From positions 40,520-104,519 of the forward strand of contig NW_013546511.1 of NCBI RefSeq assembly GCF_000760515.2: DNA of 64,000 nt. The letters run 5' to 3'. This DNA comes from Mitosporidium daphniae. Lineage: Eukaryota; Microsporidia. Below are positions 40,878-51,510 of the stretch, in pieces (within the stretch, counting starts at the first letter, position 1; each line of letters starts with the position of its first letter). The notes under the pieces were generated by a model. The model searched no databases and was not told the DNA's origin. It was given only the letters and a program-made list of their open reading frames with translations. The translations under genes and the position numbers were made by a program.

Positions 40878-43800
40878 ATGTCCTCCTCGTCGTCATCGTC
40901 ATCGTCGTTGTACAAACACACCAATACCTACAGCACTTCTGAACAGAAAAAAGACGCATATCAGCAAGATACTTATGCCTCAAAGGCCCCGCTGGGATCT
41001 CAGGCATCGACCTCCTCATCTGGGGTGGGATTGAAGGCAGAATTTGCAGACAAGAAACCATCTCCCCATCAGTCTGATTTTTCGAACAAGCCGCAAAATT
41101 TTCCATACGATGCTGCAAGATCTTTTTCCAACATTTCGCCGACGTTTTCCGATGCAAAGCCTTCCGACTTTCAGCATTCAAAATTGGCATCATATCCCTC
41201 AATGTCATCGACCCCATCGCTTGGGGACAGCGTGTCGACCTCTTCTCTGTTGACGCTTTTGTCAAGGACTACATCTTCATCCTGCTCAATTCCATCCAAA
41301 ATACCGTCGCCATCGATCAATGCCTCTAGCCCGCTGTTGCAATTAGTCGACGAAAATCAGGCTTTCAAGTAGGGGGGCGTGTATCTGCTTACTTTTAGTA
41401 ACCATTTGGAGCACCATCTTTGTGATGTTCTGCACTTGTACCCACGCGGAGGAACATCCACTTGTGACTACAAAGTGATTGCTGTCTTTGGCGCTCAAAG
41501 CTCCGGGAAAAGTTTATTTGCCAAATTTTCTTTTAGGCACTTTGCTGAATGCGCTTTTTGGCACTGCATTTCCAGTCATGAGGGACGAAGTGCGATCCCA
41601 AACGACAAAAGGTTTTCCCGCATCCCTTAGTGCTAGGAATTTGGCTTAGCAAGTCTCAAGGCGCGCCCTTCCTGATTCTTGATGTGGAGGGCACTGATGG
41701 CAGAGAAAGAGGCGAAAATCAGGTAGTTACTCTCTTTTTACGCATGCAGGACTTTGAAAGAAAGGCCGCTCTTTTTTCGCTGGCCATAGCTCAGGTGGTC
41801 ATTATAAACATGTGGGAATATTCCGTCGGGCTCTACAATGCTGCAAACATGGTTCTTTTAAAGACCGTTTTGGAGGTCCATGCACAGTTGTTCCAGAACC
41901 AAAAAAGGTACTCCATTGAGCGATATTTGATCACCCCAATAGTTCTGTTCGCACAACTCTGCTGTTTGTCATTCGTGACTTCATTGGGACTACTCCTTTT
42001 TCTCAGCTGCAGAACATTATTAAAAATGACCTCGCCTCCATTTGGTCATCTCTATCAAGCAAAAACAAGGAAAGGCACGATTCGTTGGAAGATCACTTCA
42101 TCATTGCCTTTGCAAATTTGCCTCATAAGGTTCTGAAGCCAGACGACTTTTCCAGACAAATAAAAGACTTGGCCACAAGATTCTACGATGCTGATTCCAG
42201 CAACCCAAATTCGGCTCCCATTTTCGCACACATCAACCGCTCTGATAGCTCAATTGTTCCACTGGATGGCTTTGCTGCATATGCTTCTGTAATTTGGGAG
42301 CGCGTCAAGACAAACAAGGATCTAGACTTGCCAACGCAGCAACAGCTGCTTGCCCAATTTAGATGTGCTGAGCTGTGCCAAGTACAGATGCAAGATTCCA
42401 ATTTCATCATAGATTGCCTGGGATCGGCTTGAGACCGCTTTGGCCGGCCTGACGCTGTCAAATGGAGCACTCCATCCTTCTCTTGGAGCATCTCTTGATG
42501 CTCTTCTGACATCTGCAGATGCAGAGTTTTTGGGTGCCGCTCAGCGCTACCATCCGGCAACCGTTGAAAGGCAACGAATGGATTTATTGGAAAAGTCCAT
42601 TGTCACCTTCAGACCAATTGTTACGGAGCAACTACGTACGGCTAGTAGGCGAGCGCTATTGTTATTTGTGGGGGGCGTTGAAGTACTCTTTTGCCATTTG
42701 AATTGATCTTAGGCCGGCATGAGAAGCGGAACGCACAAATTTTCTGACATTGTCGCCTCCAATTCATCTTCTGCCGCTTCCTTTTTCGATGAAAAAGCAA
42801 ACAGTAAGATGCTAATTTAGCTTTCCATCAAAATAGCGGCCATGCCTCAGTCTCTGAATACCGGAAGTGATACACTTCGTCAAATGGGCATTTCTCCAAT
42901 CGACTGGGGGCTTTCAGATGTGAGAAAAGAACTGCTCGAGTCTATCAATGAGCGCGCTTCATTTTACAAGCGAGAAGAGCTACAAAGAGCGATAACCCTG
43001 GTGTCTGATAGCTTTCAAAAGGCTTTAACCCGAAGACTTTCCGGGTTGTTGGATGATGCATCCTCTGGGGCGCTTGAGTCTAGAAAAAAGTCTGCATCAG
43101 AAGGGGAGAGAGGCGAAGCTTTGAGTGGTGGCAGTGGTTTGCATTCTTCTTCAGGGGTCTGGGAGGCTCTGTTCCAGCTTTACCCCCGTCTGGTTGGGGA
43201 TGCACAAACTGCTCTTTCCAACCGGATTTCGGGCATTCTTTCCTCAGACCTGAGCATGGATGATCGTGAAAAGGATAAAAACGCCGCGCAAGCAAAAGAG
43301 CTCGGCCAAAAGCTGTATCGCTCTTGCTGGGATCACATGCTAACTCGCCTAAAAGAAGACTTTACCACAACTTCGGTTGTTTTGGCGAGATTAAAAAGAA
43401 GGTTTGTGTGCTTATTTTTGACAGCCATTCAGGTTCGATCGCACCTTTAGATACGATGCTAAAGGTGCCCCTAGGCTGTGGACACCCGGCGAAGATGTCA
43501 ACAAGCCCTACAGTTTGGCAATTGAGCAGACCACTCTTTTGCTGGAAGATTTTTCTGAACTTGTCGGAATTCCGATCGGGGCTTCCTTTGTTCCGTCCTC
43601 CCAGACCATGGTAGATGTGCTAATTTTGATCGATAGGATCGTATCCCATTGATGTCTCCAGAGCAAAAAGCCCTGATCAAGGAGTCGTTTTTGAGAGATG
43701 CGGAGCTGGCGTTCATCGAGGCAACTAGATCGACCCTTTTGCAGCCAAGGACCCAAATTCCAACGTGGCTTATTGTGCTATTGATTGTTTTGGGCTGGAA

Positions 43801-44227
43801 CGAGTTTATGGCCATACTCGGGTCGCCGTTTTACTTTTTGATAGCGTTGATTTTGGTGGGCATTCTCGTTGTGTATGGATACCTGCCTGCATTTGGGTCT
43901 CTCATCCCGACCGCTACTTCAATTTCAAACATCTTGATTTCCAGGGCATTAGAATATATACAGCAATTTGCCGCCCAAGAGCGCCGCCCAGAAGCCGGCC
44001 ATTCTCAGCGAAGAAGCACATTTTCGCCCTCGTCGTCAGGCTCGTCATTGAGAACACAGGCTTCCCACTTTGACACTCATAAGCCATCTTTTGGCGGCAA
44101 TCGCAGCTCCCCTCCAAGCTTTTCGCCAGATCTGGCAGCCAATGCTGATTTCCACGACGATCAAGACGATGATGAATACGCTAGTAATGAGCGGACCTCT
44201 CTGCTTTCCACAATTTCGAAAAAATAA
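40878..44227 (+). CDS. SEY1: Sey1/RHD3 dynamin-like GTPase, ER fusion
   Basis: Sey1 fuses ER tubules, the role of atlastin in animals. After a Ser-rich N-terminus of about 160 residues come [17 protein letters not shown], the P-loop GAQSSGKS joined by a 25-nt intron to [20 protein letters not shown], then [32 protein letters not shown] and [15 protein letters not shown] helical middle follows, then two membrane spans near residues 865-905. Ten introns: 41369-41398, 41512-41536, 41612-41636, 41723-41749, 41908-41942, 42382-42412, 42683-42712, 42804-42836, 43401-43431, 43611-43636 (25-35 nt). The spliced frame is 1018 aa; the usual size is 780-870, the excess being the N-terminus and an acidic Ser-rich tail. 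Confidence 0.9.
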
Positions 44228-44274
44228 ATCCGATAATTCTCGTGCTTTTCAGGCCTTTATTTATAACAAAAACC

Positions 44275-46644
44275 TTATGTGGCAAGTCTATGGATAAGGG
44301 GATAGAGATCGTTGGCTATGGGTGCTGGCGCAGCACTTAGGAACATCGAAAAGCTATAAAGTAAAATCACGCGCACATTACTTTTCCATGAAAAGATGCG
44401 GCAGTTCTTTGTCTGGTTCCGAGGAAAGAAACGGTCTTACTTGAACAAATGTATCGATAATCTAATTGGTAGGGCAAATGTCCGCATTCAATACCTTGTC
44501 GGTAAGGTTCGGATATAGCGAGAAAATGGAACACGAAGCGGAATCTTTTGGGAACGAAAACACATTTACCAAAAGGCGACAGATGAGGCGCGCATTGGTG
44601 GACCTAAAATGCTCATCTGCCGCCATCAGATTTGTTTGCAAAAATTCAAAAAGAGATGCCGACGAGTTGGGCTTGAATATGATTTTCTTGAAGACATCTC
44701 CGTTGAAGGGCGCATTTCGAATGATGTCTAACACTACAGGCAAAAAGATAAACGATCAGGAAATTACATGGGAAAATCTCGTTGGCAGGAAGTCGCTCTA
44801 GGAGATCCCAAAAAACCTGGGCAAAGTTTAAAGGTTCGCCCCCCAAAAAGGCTGGCTCCAGTAAATACTCCAGAACGGCCCTTTCATCATCCTAAAATAA
44901 GCGATGCCGCGTACATTTATCAATGCAAGAAGCTTCTTGAAAATGCCACTCTTATTGATCGCAGTAATCTTGTGATACTTTTGCCGGTCCTGTGGTACGG
45001 ACACTGGAGGGTTTTGTGGTCGACACTCAAGTGGGTTTGCCGATGTGTTTTTCAAGATAAAATCGACCACTTGGGCGTGATACGCTTCTGGAAGGTCATT
45101 TTCAGCAAGGAATTTCGATGCTACCTGGTGGGGGTTGTCTAAAGGTATCAACAGAATGGCGACAAACCGTCTCGGTTCATTTGTAATTTCAATGGAGGAG
45201 CGTCTTCATGCACATCAACCGAAAACTCGTAATCATACTGCGATGTGTTTGTGGATGGCGGAGAAGAAGAAGCCGTGCTGGTAACTTCTCCAATTAAATG
45301 CCACTGCGCATTTTTCCACTAAGTTGTGATTAGAAAAAAGGATGAACCTCGTAAGCAAAAGAAACGGCCTCCTTGTGTCCGCAATTTGGATTGTTTTTGG
45401 CGACGCAGATTTGCCCCTCTTTGGTTCCTAATTTTAGCTGGCGGCAAAAATCAAACCTCTCCGTAGCATAAGATCGGAATATTCATAAATTGTCATGGCC
45501 TCGTGATCGAAGCCCTTGGGCGCGTGCAACTCGATCTTGTTGCCAATAGAAGACAAAAAGACAAGGTCCCCAGATGAACAGCCGAGAATAAGAAGAGGTA
45601 CGTCCGCGTATGAAGAGCAGTTTGCAACAGACCAAATGGAAACGGTATTTGGCAGGTGCAAATTTTGGATCAGCTCAACATCTTGTGGAAATGGGATCGA
45701 TTTCCATACCTTGCCATTGCAAAACGGTGCCATTTTCTCCCACGGCAACGGTACAATTGACGCCGTTTTGAATTTGACATACGCTATATAAAAAATCTGC
45801 CGCTGCCGAAAGGATTCTGATGCAACTTCCGGTGTCAGACCATAGGCGAACCGTGCTACGGTAAAATGGCTGTGAAATACCCGTCGTTGGAGCTTGAAGC
45901 AAACCCAACTGCCATTGGCAGGGCACATAATGCTCGTACTGCGTCTGTGTGTCCCGTCATCGTTTTGATACATTTTTCGTTTTTCCACATCTTAATGGAC
46001 TTGTCTGCCGACGCGGTGAGGAAATTTCCGTTTGGAAGAATAAGAACGGCCCACACGGCTGCCTGATGCCCCGAAAGCGTATGCTTTGGCATTTTGAATT
46101 GATCCCACACGATGGCTGTTCTAATTGTGAATCCAAATCGCAGCAAAATACTTGTCCCACGAGCCGGAAATAAGGGTGTCTCCATCCAGAAAAAGGGAAG
46201 AAACGTTATCTGAATGGCCTAAAAGCAAGCGGTACGGTTCTGAATCTGCAGACTGCGTTGGATCGAATGCAAAGATGACTTTATCGGAGCCGCCGCTGAA
46301 AATCATTCCTATTGTAAGGAAAGGCCCCGTCCACTACCATTTGGAAATTCGCAATTTGGCGTCTTAAAGACAAGAGAATTTACAAAGTTGGAATGAAATG
46401 AAAATGACCTTGTCTCGCTGGTCTCATAATTGGAGCCTTTTCTGCGAATGGAAAACACTTTGACATGTTTATCGCGCGAGCAGGTGATGATGCTGAATTT
46501 GATGTCGGCATCGTTGTTGGCATCATCGACAGGTCCAAAATATGGCGCCGAAATGACAGCCTTTACCTACAAATATAGGGGCTGCATTACGTCACTAGAA
46601 TGTGCGGCGATGACGCTGTGAACCGGGTTCAATTTACACGACAT
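44275..46644 (-). CDS. DOA1: Doa1/Ufd3/PLAA, ubiquitin- and Cdc48-binding WD protein
   Basis: Doa1 binds ubiquitin through its PFU domain and Cdc48 through its PUL domain, acting in ubiquitin recycling and mitochondrial quality control. The propeller includes CSRDKHVKVF, ISGSWDKTAIVWD, TASADKSIKMWKNEKC and SSNDGTVRLWSDTG. PFU has GTKEGQICVA and YDYEFSVDVH...DNPHQVASKFLAENDLP. PUL ends with NARLICRLLVNVF and NVRVILLYSFSMF. Twelve introns (23-34 nt) are removed: 46567-46590, 46309-46337, 46121-46151, 45856-45880, 45682-45709, 45428-45456, 45319-45347, 45139-45167, 44892-44914, 44734-44767, 44461-44493, 44413-44440. One exon (44441-44460) is 20 nt. The product is 675 aa, in frame throughout. Confidence 0.9.
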
Positions 46645-46730
46645 TCAATACAATTAACACACACGGCAATTTTAAATCAATTTCCGGAGCCAACTTTTTT
46701 GTTGGCAACCGATCCGTCCCCCATATGACG

Positions 46731-46790
46731 TGCGGTGTTAAAAAGAGCATGCGCGGTGTCAAAAAGAGCATGCGCGGTGTCAAAAACAGG
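46731..46790. repeat. Tandem repeat, 21-bp unit, about 2.8 copies
   Basis: The unit TGCGCGGTGTCAAAAAGAGC plus A is repeated at 46750-46770, with a diverged first copy at 46731-46749 and a partial copy at 46771-46790. It lies in the 173-bp gap between the DOA1 start and the eIF2A stop, so it may be in the DOA1 promoter. Confidence 0.85.
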
Positions 46791-46817
46791 ATGCCTTGCC
46801 GGCTTCTTTTATTATAA

Positions 46818-48619
46818 CTAAATAGACAGATTTTTCAACTGGTTTAGCTCGGTCAACAATTCAACCTCTTTAGAAATCTTATCAAGCTAATGGGTCAAGG
46901 CATATATAAAACCTGATTGAGCTCCAGAGGTTCTCCAGAAGCCTGCTTGGTTTTTAACAGGCTGATTTGCTTTAGCTTTAGCGTGATATTTTTAATCAGC
47001 TTTTCCTGGGGTGATATTTTGTCCGGCTTTTGAGCTAATGCTGGAAAATCTGAAGGCTTCGGTTGCTCGGCTGCAGCTTTGCGCAACGAGGGCGGCACAT
47101 ATGCAACTTTTTTTTCTACCGTCACAAAGACAAAAATACCGATGCTTGCGTTCATGACCTTGTTCAAGACATTGGAGTTTACTTGAAAATTGGCAAAAGT
47201 TCCCTTCGGAAATCGCCTCCACATGGCCTACAACCTTATCAACGACTGGCTACCTGTAAAAGCTCGCTAAATTCGACGTGCGAAACAAGGCCTCCTGTGA
47301 AGTCGTAAATCTTGATGCCGTTGTCTACTCGCAATCTTGGAGAAAGTGTTGCAAGCAGCAAAAAGCGACCGTCTGGCGACCATTCAAGCGTGGTGGTCCC
47401 TGGCGCTTTAAAGCACGAAATTTTTTTAAGCTTTACACGGTCCCAGATCTCCACAGATCCAGAAAGGTTTCCAAAGCCAGACATGCAGATCAGATTTCCA
47501 AAGGGGTTAAACTTTACAAAGTTTCTTGGAGAAGATCCAAAATCAAAAACGGGACGGCAATTGGAATCAAATATCTTTGCACGAGCAGGCATGTCTACAT
47601 TAACGCGCGTGCAGGACTTACTTCCATAAACGACAATAAATTCATTGGAAACGGGACTCCACTCCACAGCATGAATAGGCCCCTCCGAATCTGAATATTA
47701 ATGCAGCGGGTGTACCTAATCTTAATTGGCAGTCAAGAGATCCATCCGCCGAGATAAAAACAATCGACTCGTGTCCATAGTAGGACTTTCCATTTTTATC
47801 TTCGTCCGAATGAATAAACGCAATCAAGTGGGAGCCCGTATGATTCCAAAGCAAATCTACTCTGTCCGCTTTGTAGAAGCTTTTTGTTGCCCTTGGGAGT
47901 GTAGAAAGCCCGCCTGGAAACGAAAATATTCTAATGTTAGAGGGAGACCCATTGTCGCCCTCAAAGTAAATTGCAATCTTCTGAGCGGTTTCGGATGGGG
48001 AAAGACAAAACGAGACCATGTTGCGATCCTTGAACGAAAAACATGGCGTATATGGGGCACAAGAATTGGTGATGATCAGTTCACCCGGAGAATTGGAAAA
48101 TCGGACGAAAAAGGATTCGTCAAGTGTCCATTGGACTAGCCAATTGTTGGTGTTTCGATTCAGAAACGAGTAGATGACCTTTTTCTGATCCAATGACCAA
48201 ACAAAGCAATTATCCGTTCTGTAAAGCTCGTGGCTGATTGGCACCTTTGTATAAATGCAAAGAAACTTGGATCGGGGAGAAAAATGCAGATGTTGGATGG
48301 ATCTACCCTCTGAGACGTCCTCAATAGGGACGGTAGTGTTGTCCTCGAACGAATATAGAAAAAGCCTACAAAATAGGTTCAAAATAAAATATACCCCTTA
48401 GAGTTGGGCGCATAGGCCAAATAGGTTCCGCAGCTGCTAGCACAGTTTGCCTTTAGACCTTCATCAAGCGACAGCTGGGTGGAATTGTTGCAAAGATCGG
48501 GCGATGAAAAGGTCCCCGTGGAAAGGCTGACCACTTTGGAAGTGCTTGCGGTTCTGTCTAGAAAGATTACAAAAGGGACGGCAAATACAAAAAACAGGCA
48601 ATATAGAAATGCTGGACAT
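46818..48619 (-). CDS. Eukaryotic initiation factor 2A (eIF2A)
   Basis: eIF2A is a WD-type factor that can deliver initiator tRNA on special mRNAs. Diagnostic parts are GPIHAVEWSPVSNEFIVVYG, PVFDFGSSPRNFVKFNPFGN, GFGNLSGSVEIWD, TTLEWSPDGRFLLLATLSPR plus LRVDNGIKIYDF, and a C-terminal helix after AYVPPSLRK. Seven introns are removed: 48558-48588, 48366-48394, 47691-47715, 47595-47621, 47228-47253, 47116-47139 and 46887-46912 (24-31 nt), giving 537 aa. The 24-nt intron at 47116 has no stop and is a multiple of three. The first exon is short (MSSISILPVF) and less certain. The C-terminal LELNQLDKISKEVELL is typical. Confidence 0.87.
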
Positions 48620-48794
48620 TAAATTATGTTATTTAAATAAAAAGGGAATTTACAAAGCCAATTGCTAGCTTTGGGAAATTTAAATTTCGTACAAATACAT
48701 CAAAGGTTTCAATCCAATTTTATCAACTTATTTATCACGTATATGGCGTGAAGGGATATAAAACAACAGGCGGGCCCGTCGAAAATTATCGAAA

Positions 48795-49283
48795 ATGAAA
48801 ATCCAGTTTACGTATTTTCTTTCTCTCCTCTTTTTACTGATTTCTCTTGCATTTTCTTTGGATGATGGTGAGTTTGAGACCGCAGATTTTGATGAATCTG
48901 ATGTTGCAGATGTAGAGCAGTTCCCGGGGCCATTTCCTGGTCCATTTCCCGGGCCATTTCCTGGTCCGCGGCCCTTCCCTCCGCGATGTATTTTTTGCCC
49001 ATTCAGACCGTGCTTTTGCCCTTTTGGATATGAGTGTCGATACAGTCCTCGCACGTGCTTCAGCTGCTCATTTCCGTATTGCGTAAGATCATTTCCAAGG
49101 CCATTCCCAGGACCATTCCCAAGGCCATTCCCAGGGCCATTCCCAGGGCCATTCCCAGGGCCATTCCCAGGACCATTCCAAAGACCATCATCTCCAGGAC
49201 CCTCACCTCCAGGACCTTTTCGCCAACCTGTAGAACAAGGCCCAGGCAACAGACCTGCTTCGGGCCAAGGGCTACCTAAATAG
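48795..49283 (+). CDS. Secreted Pro-Phe-repeat, Cys-rich protein
   Basis: I recognise no family. The 162-aa product has a strong signal peptide (MKIQFTYFLSLLFLLISLAFS), a short acidic region and FPGP repeats. A core with eight cysteines in 32 residues follows (CIFCPFRPCFCPFGYEC then CFSCSFPYC). After it come about nine more PFPGP/PFPRP units and a Gly/Pro/Gln tail. The DNA encoding the second repeat block is a 12-bp tandem (CCATTCCCAGGG) at about 49096-49185. Composition suggests an extracellular matrix or spore-wall protein. An opposite-strand GPGN-repeat frame is the shadow of these repeats. Confidence 0.7.
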   Translation: MKIQFTYFLSLLFLLISLAFSLDDGEFETADFDESDVADVEQFPGPFPGPFPGPFPGPRPFPPRCIFCPFRPCFCPFGYECRYSPRTCFSCSFPYCVRSFPRPFPGPFPRPFPGPFPGPFPGPFPGPFQRPSSPGPSPPGPFRQPVEQGPGNRPASGQGLPK

Positions 49284-49457
49284 AGCCGCCGTACGCAGCA
49301 AGCAGTACTTTAGTATCAAAAACAGCATCAAATAAATTCGCTTTCTGGCATGAAATCGTGCGAGCACAAGGGAGATGTGGCTAGCCTAATTTAGGTGATT
49401 TAAATTTGGCTTAAATGATAAATCCCTGTCATTAGCAACAGCGATTTTTCACGTGTC

Positions 49458-51196
49458 ATGGATTTCAATCTCGATTCGGTTCTTGCATTTGTATCCTATT
49501 TGTGGAATGTAATTGTAAACATTCCAGGGATGGATTATATAATTACTTATATCAAGAACTCGTATCAGAATGATCCTATACGCATTATCCTGGAGGGTTT
49601 TCTCATTCTGTACACCGTCAAGTATTTAAAAAGCAAGAGACGCAACAAAGCCGATGAGGAGCTTTCAGAGCGTGTAAGCTGTAGCTTTTAAATTCAAGGA
49701 CATCGATGAAATCATCGAGGAATGGATTCCATCTCCTCTGGTGCCTTGTGAGTTGCCACCTTTGGCAAAGTTTAACCTGGACACGATAAACCCCATTACC
49801 AGGTATTGCTTTTTCGTAAATTTCTAGCGAAACCGGGATGCTTGTCAACACGAAAAAAGCAGCTGGAGATGCTTTCAACTTGGTATCCTTTAATCCGCTG
49901 GGGATCCTGAATCAACCGGACCTCAAAGTAACGTCGTTTAGCAACATCTTATCATAAGGAAATGTCTGCAATGGCAATCAAAAAATATGGTGTCGGCACA
50001 TGCGGTCCTCCTGGGTTTTATGGAACCTTGGACATTCATCTTGAGCTGGAGGCAATAATTTCAAAGTTTCTCCGAACACAGGCATCGATTCTTTATTCGC
50101 AAAACTTTTCCGCCGTCAGCTCTGTGATCCCTGCTTTTTCCAAAAGAGGAGATATTATTGTTTGGTATCCCTGCCTGTTGATAACCATTAGCGATGACGG
50201 CGTTAATTTTGCTCTGCAGAAGGGCGTCCAAATAAGCAGAAGCGATATCTTCTATTTCATCCACAATGACTTGGCGGACTTGGACAGGGTTCTGTCCGAA
50301 ATTGACCAGATGTACAAGGGCAAGCTTCTTACGCGCCGCTTTATTGTCACAGAGGGCATTTTTGCTAAATATGGTGACATTTGCCCGCTTCCGCAAATCG
50401 TACGGCCAGGCATTTTGATTTCGTTTAGATTTCTTTGAAAAAAAAGTACAAGTATCGTCTGATTTTAGACGAATCCCTGTCGATCGGCTCCATTGGCGCA
50501 AGAGGTGCTGGGCTTACTGATTTCTATTCAGATCAGGTCTCCGTCAAGGACGTTGACATGATCATTGGATCGCTTGGCCATGCTTTTGGAGCAACGGGGG
50601 GATTTTGCGCCGGATCGACCACTGTTATTGACCATCAACGGCTCGGAGGACAAGCATATTGCTTCTCTGCTTCGCTTCCTGCACTTCTCACAGTATTTGC
50701 GCTTTCGGCTATCAAAAGCATGCCGGGAATGGAGAGTTCTAGTGCGTTGGCTAATGTTGCGGATGGAATCCAACATTCCCTCGAGATGCTTCCCAAAAAT
50801 ATTTCTCTTTTCAAAAAGTCGCTTTTATCGCGGTTGCCCTCCTCATTTGAAGTGCGATCCAACGATAGCTCGTTGGCCTCGTGTTTGATCCACATTCAAA
50901 TGGCTTCAAACCCCGAGAAGCACCCGGATAGAGATATCTTTTTCGAGGAAAAGATCCTCCAAAAGGTCGTTGACTTGGCTTTGGAACAAAACATTTACGT
51001 GACGCGTTCTAAAGACGTGCGTACAGAGGACATAAAAAATCTTCCCCCAAGCATTAAGCTTTGCATTTCCGGCGCCTTTTCCGAGTCTCAAATGGCAAAG
51101 CTTATAGATGGCCTTGTCGAGGCATTTACGAAAGTCGACAAAGAATTCAAGGATAAAAATTCTAAATTTTATTTGCAAGCTTCGAGTGTATCCTAA
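49458..51196 (+). CDS. LCB1: Serine palmitoyltransferase subunit Lcb1
   Basis: Lcb1 is the non-catalytic partner of Lcb2 in the first step of sphingolipid synthesis at the ER. It starts with a membrane helix, then IEEWIPSPLVP, YGVGTCGPPGFYGTLDIHLELE, DIIVCDDGVNFALQKGVQ, YKYRLILDESLSIGSIGARG and IGSLGHAFGATGGFCAGS. The PLP-binding lysine is absent, as expected of Lcb1. Introns 49674-49698, 49803-49827, 49928-49958, 50165-50191 and 50400-50428 (25, 25, 31, 27, 29 nt) are removed, giving 533 aa. The 27-nt one has no stop and is a multiple of three. Its 3' end overlaps a convergent small gene by 35 bp. Confidence 0.93.
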
Positions 51197-51485
51197 TAAA
51201 GGAATCGACCATGGCCCAAATTTCCTATGTAAAGGATTAGGGTTACCAATAAATTACCTTTGAATGCCCCCTTATATAAGCTTCTATTTGTTGTTGCTTG
51301 TCAATATAAGCCTTATCGATGGAGATGAGGAATTGTTCGGGGAATTCTCTCCCATACACTGCCTTTCATGGTAATTCAAATGTAGCATCTACCTCGAACA
51401 GGGGCCCCAGCTGTGTTTCCAGGGCATCTGGGGAAACCGTTTCGCTGATCATATGAAGCAAGGTATGGGGGATTGAAGAGTTCAT
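51162..51485 (-). CDS. Novel 86-residue helical protein
   Basis: Three exons are joined by introns 51363-51392 (30 nt) and 51225-51257 (33 nt), both phase 0, giving 86 aa. The sequence is mostly amphipathic helix, with SSIPHTLLHMISETVS at the start, an aromatic AVYGREFPEQF and a charged helix KQQQIEAYIRGHSKEIW. I recognise no family. Evidence that it is real: both introns have the usual ends, codons stay open only after splicing, and it fills a gap that would otherwise be 314 bp. It begins 26 bp from the divergent mL50 start and ends inside the last 35 bp of LCB1 on the other strand. Confidence 0.5.
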
Positions 51486-51510
51486 GACAAATTTTAATTT
51501 TTAATTTGGA

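Noticed and set aside
42640-42720. Apparent break in SEY1 near 42690
   Set aside because: A 30-nt intron (42683-42712) with a GTACTC donor restores the frame, so no lesion is needed.
45675-45730. Apparent frame error in DOA1 between two WD blades
   Set aside because: A 28-nt intron at 45682-45709 resolves it and joins GTVLQWQ to DVELIQN in frame.
48728-49249. Minus-strand GPGN-repeat frame of 173 codons
   Set aside because: It is the reverse-strand shadow of the FPGP-repeat gene. It has no signal peptide, and its repeats follow from the 12-bp unit on the plus strand.
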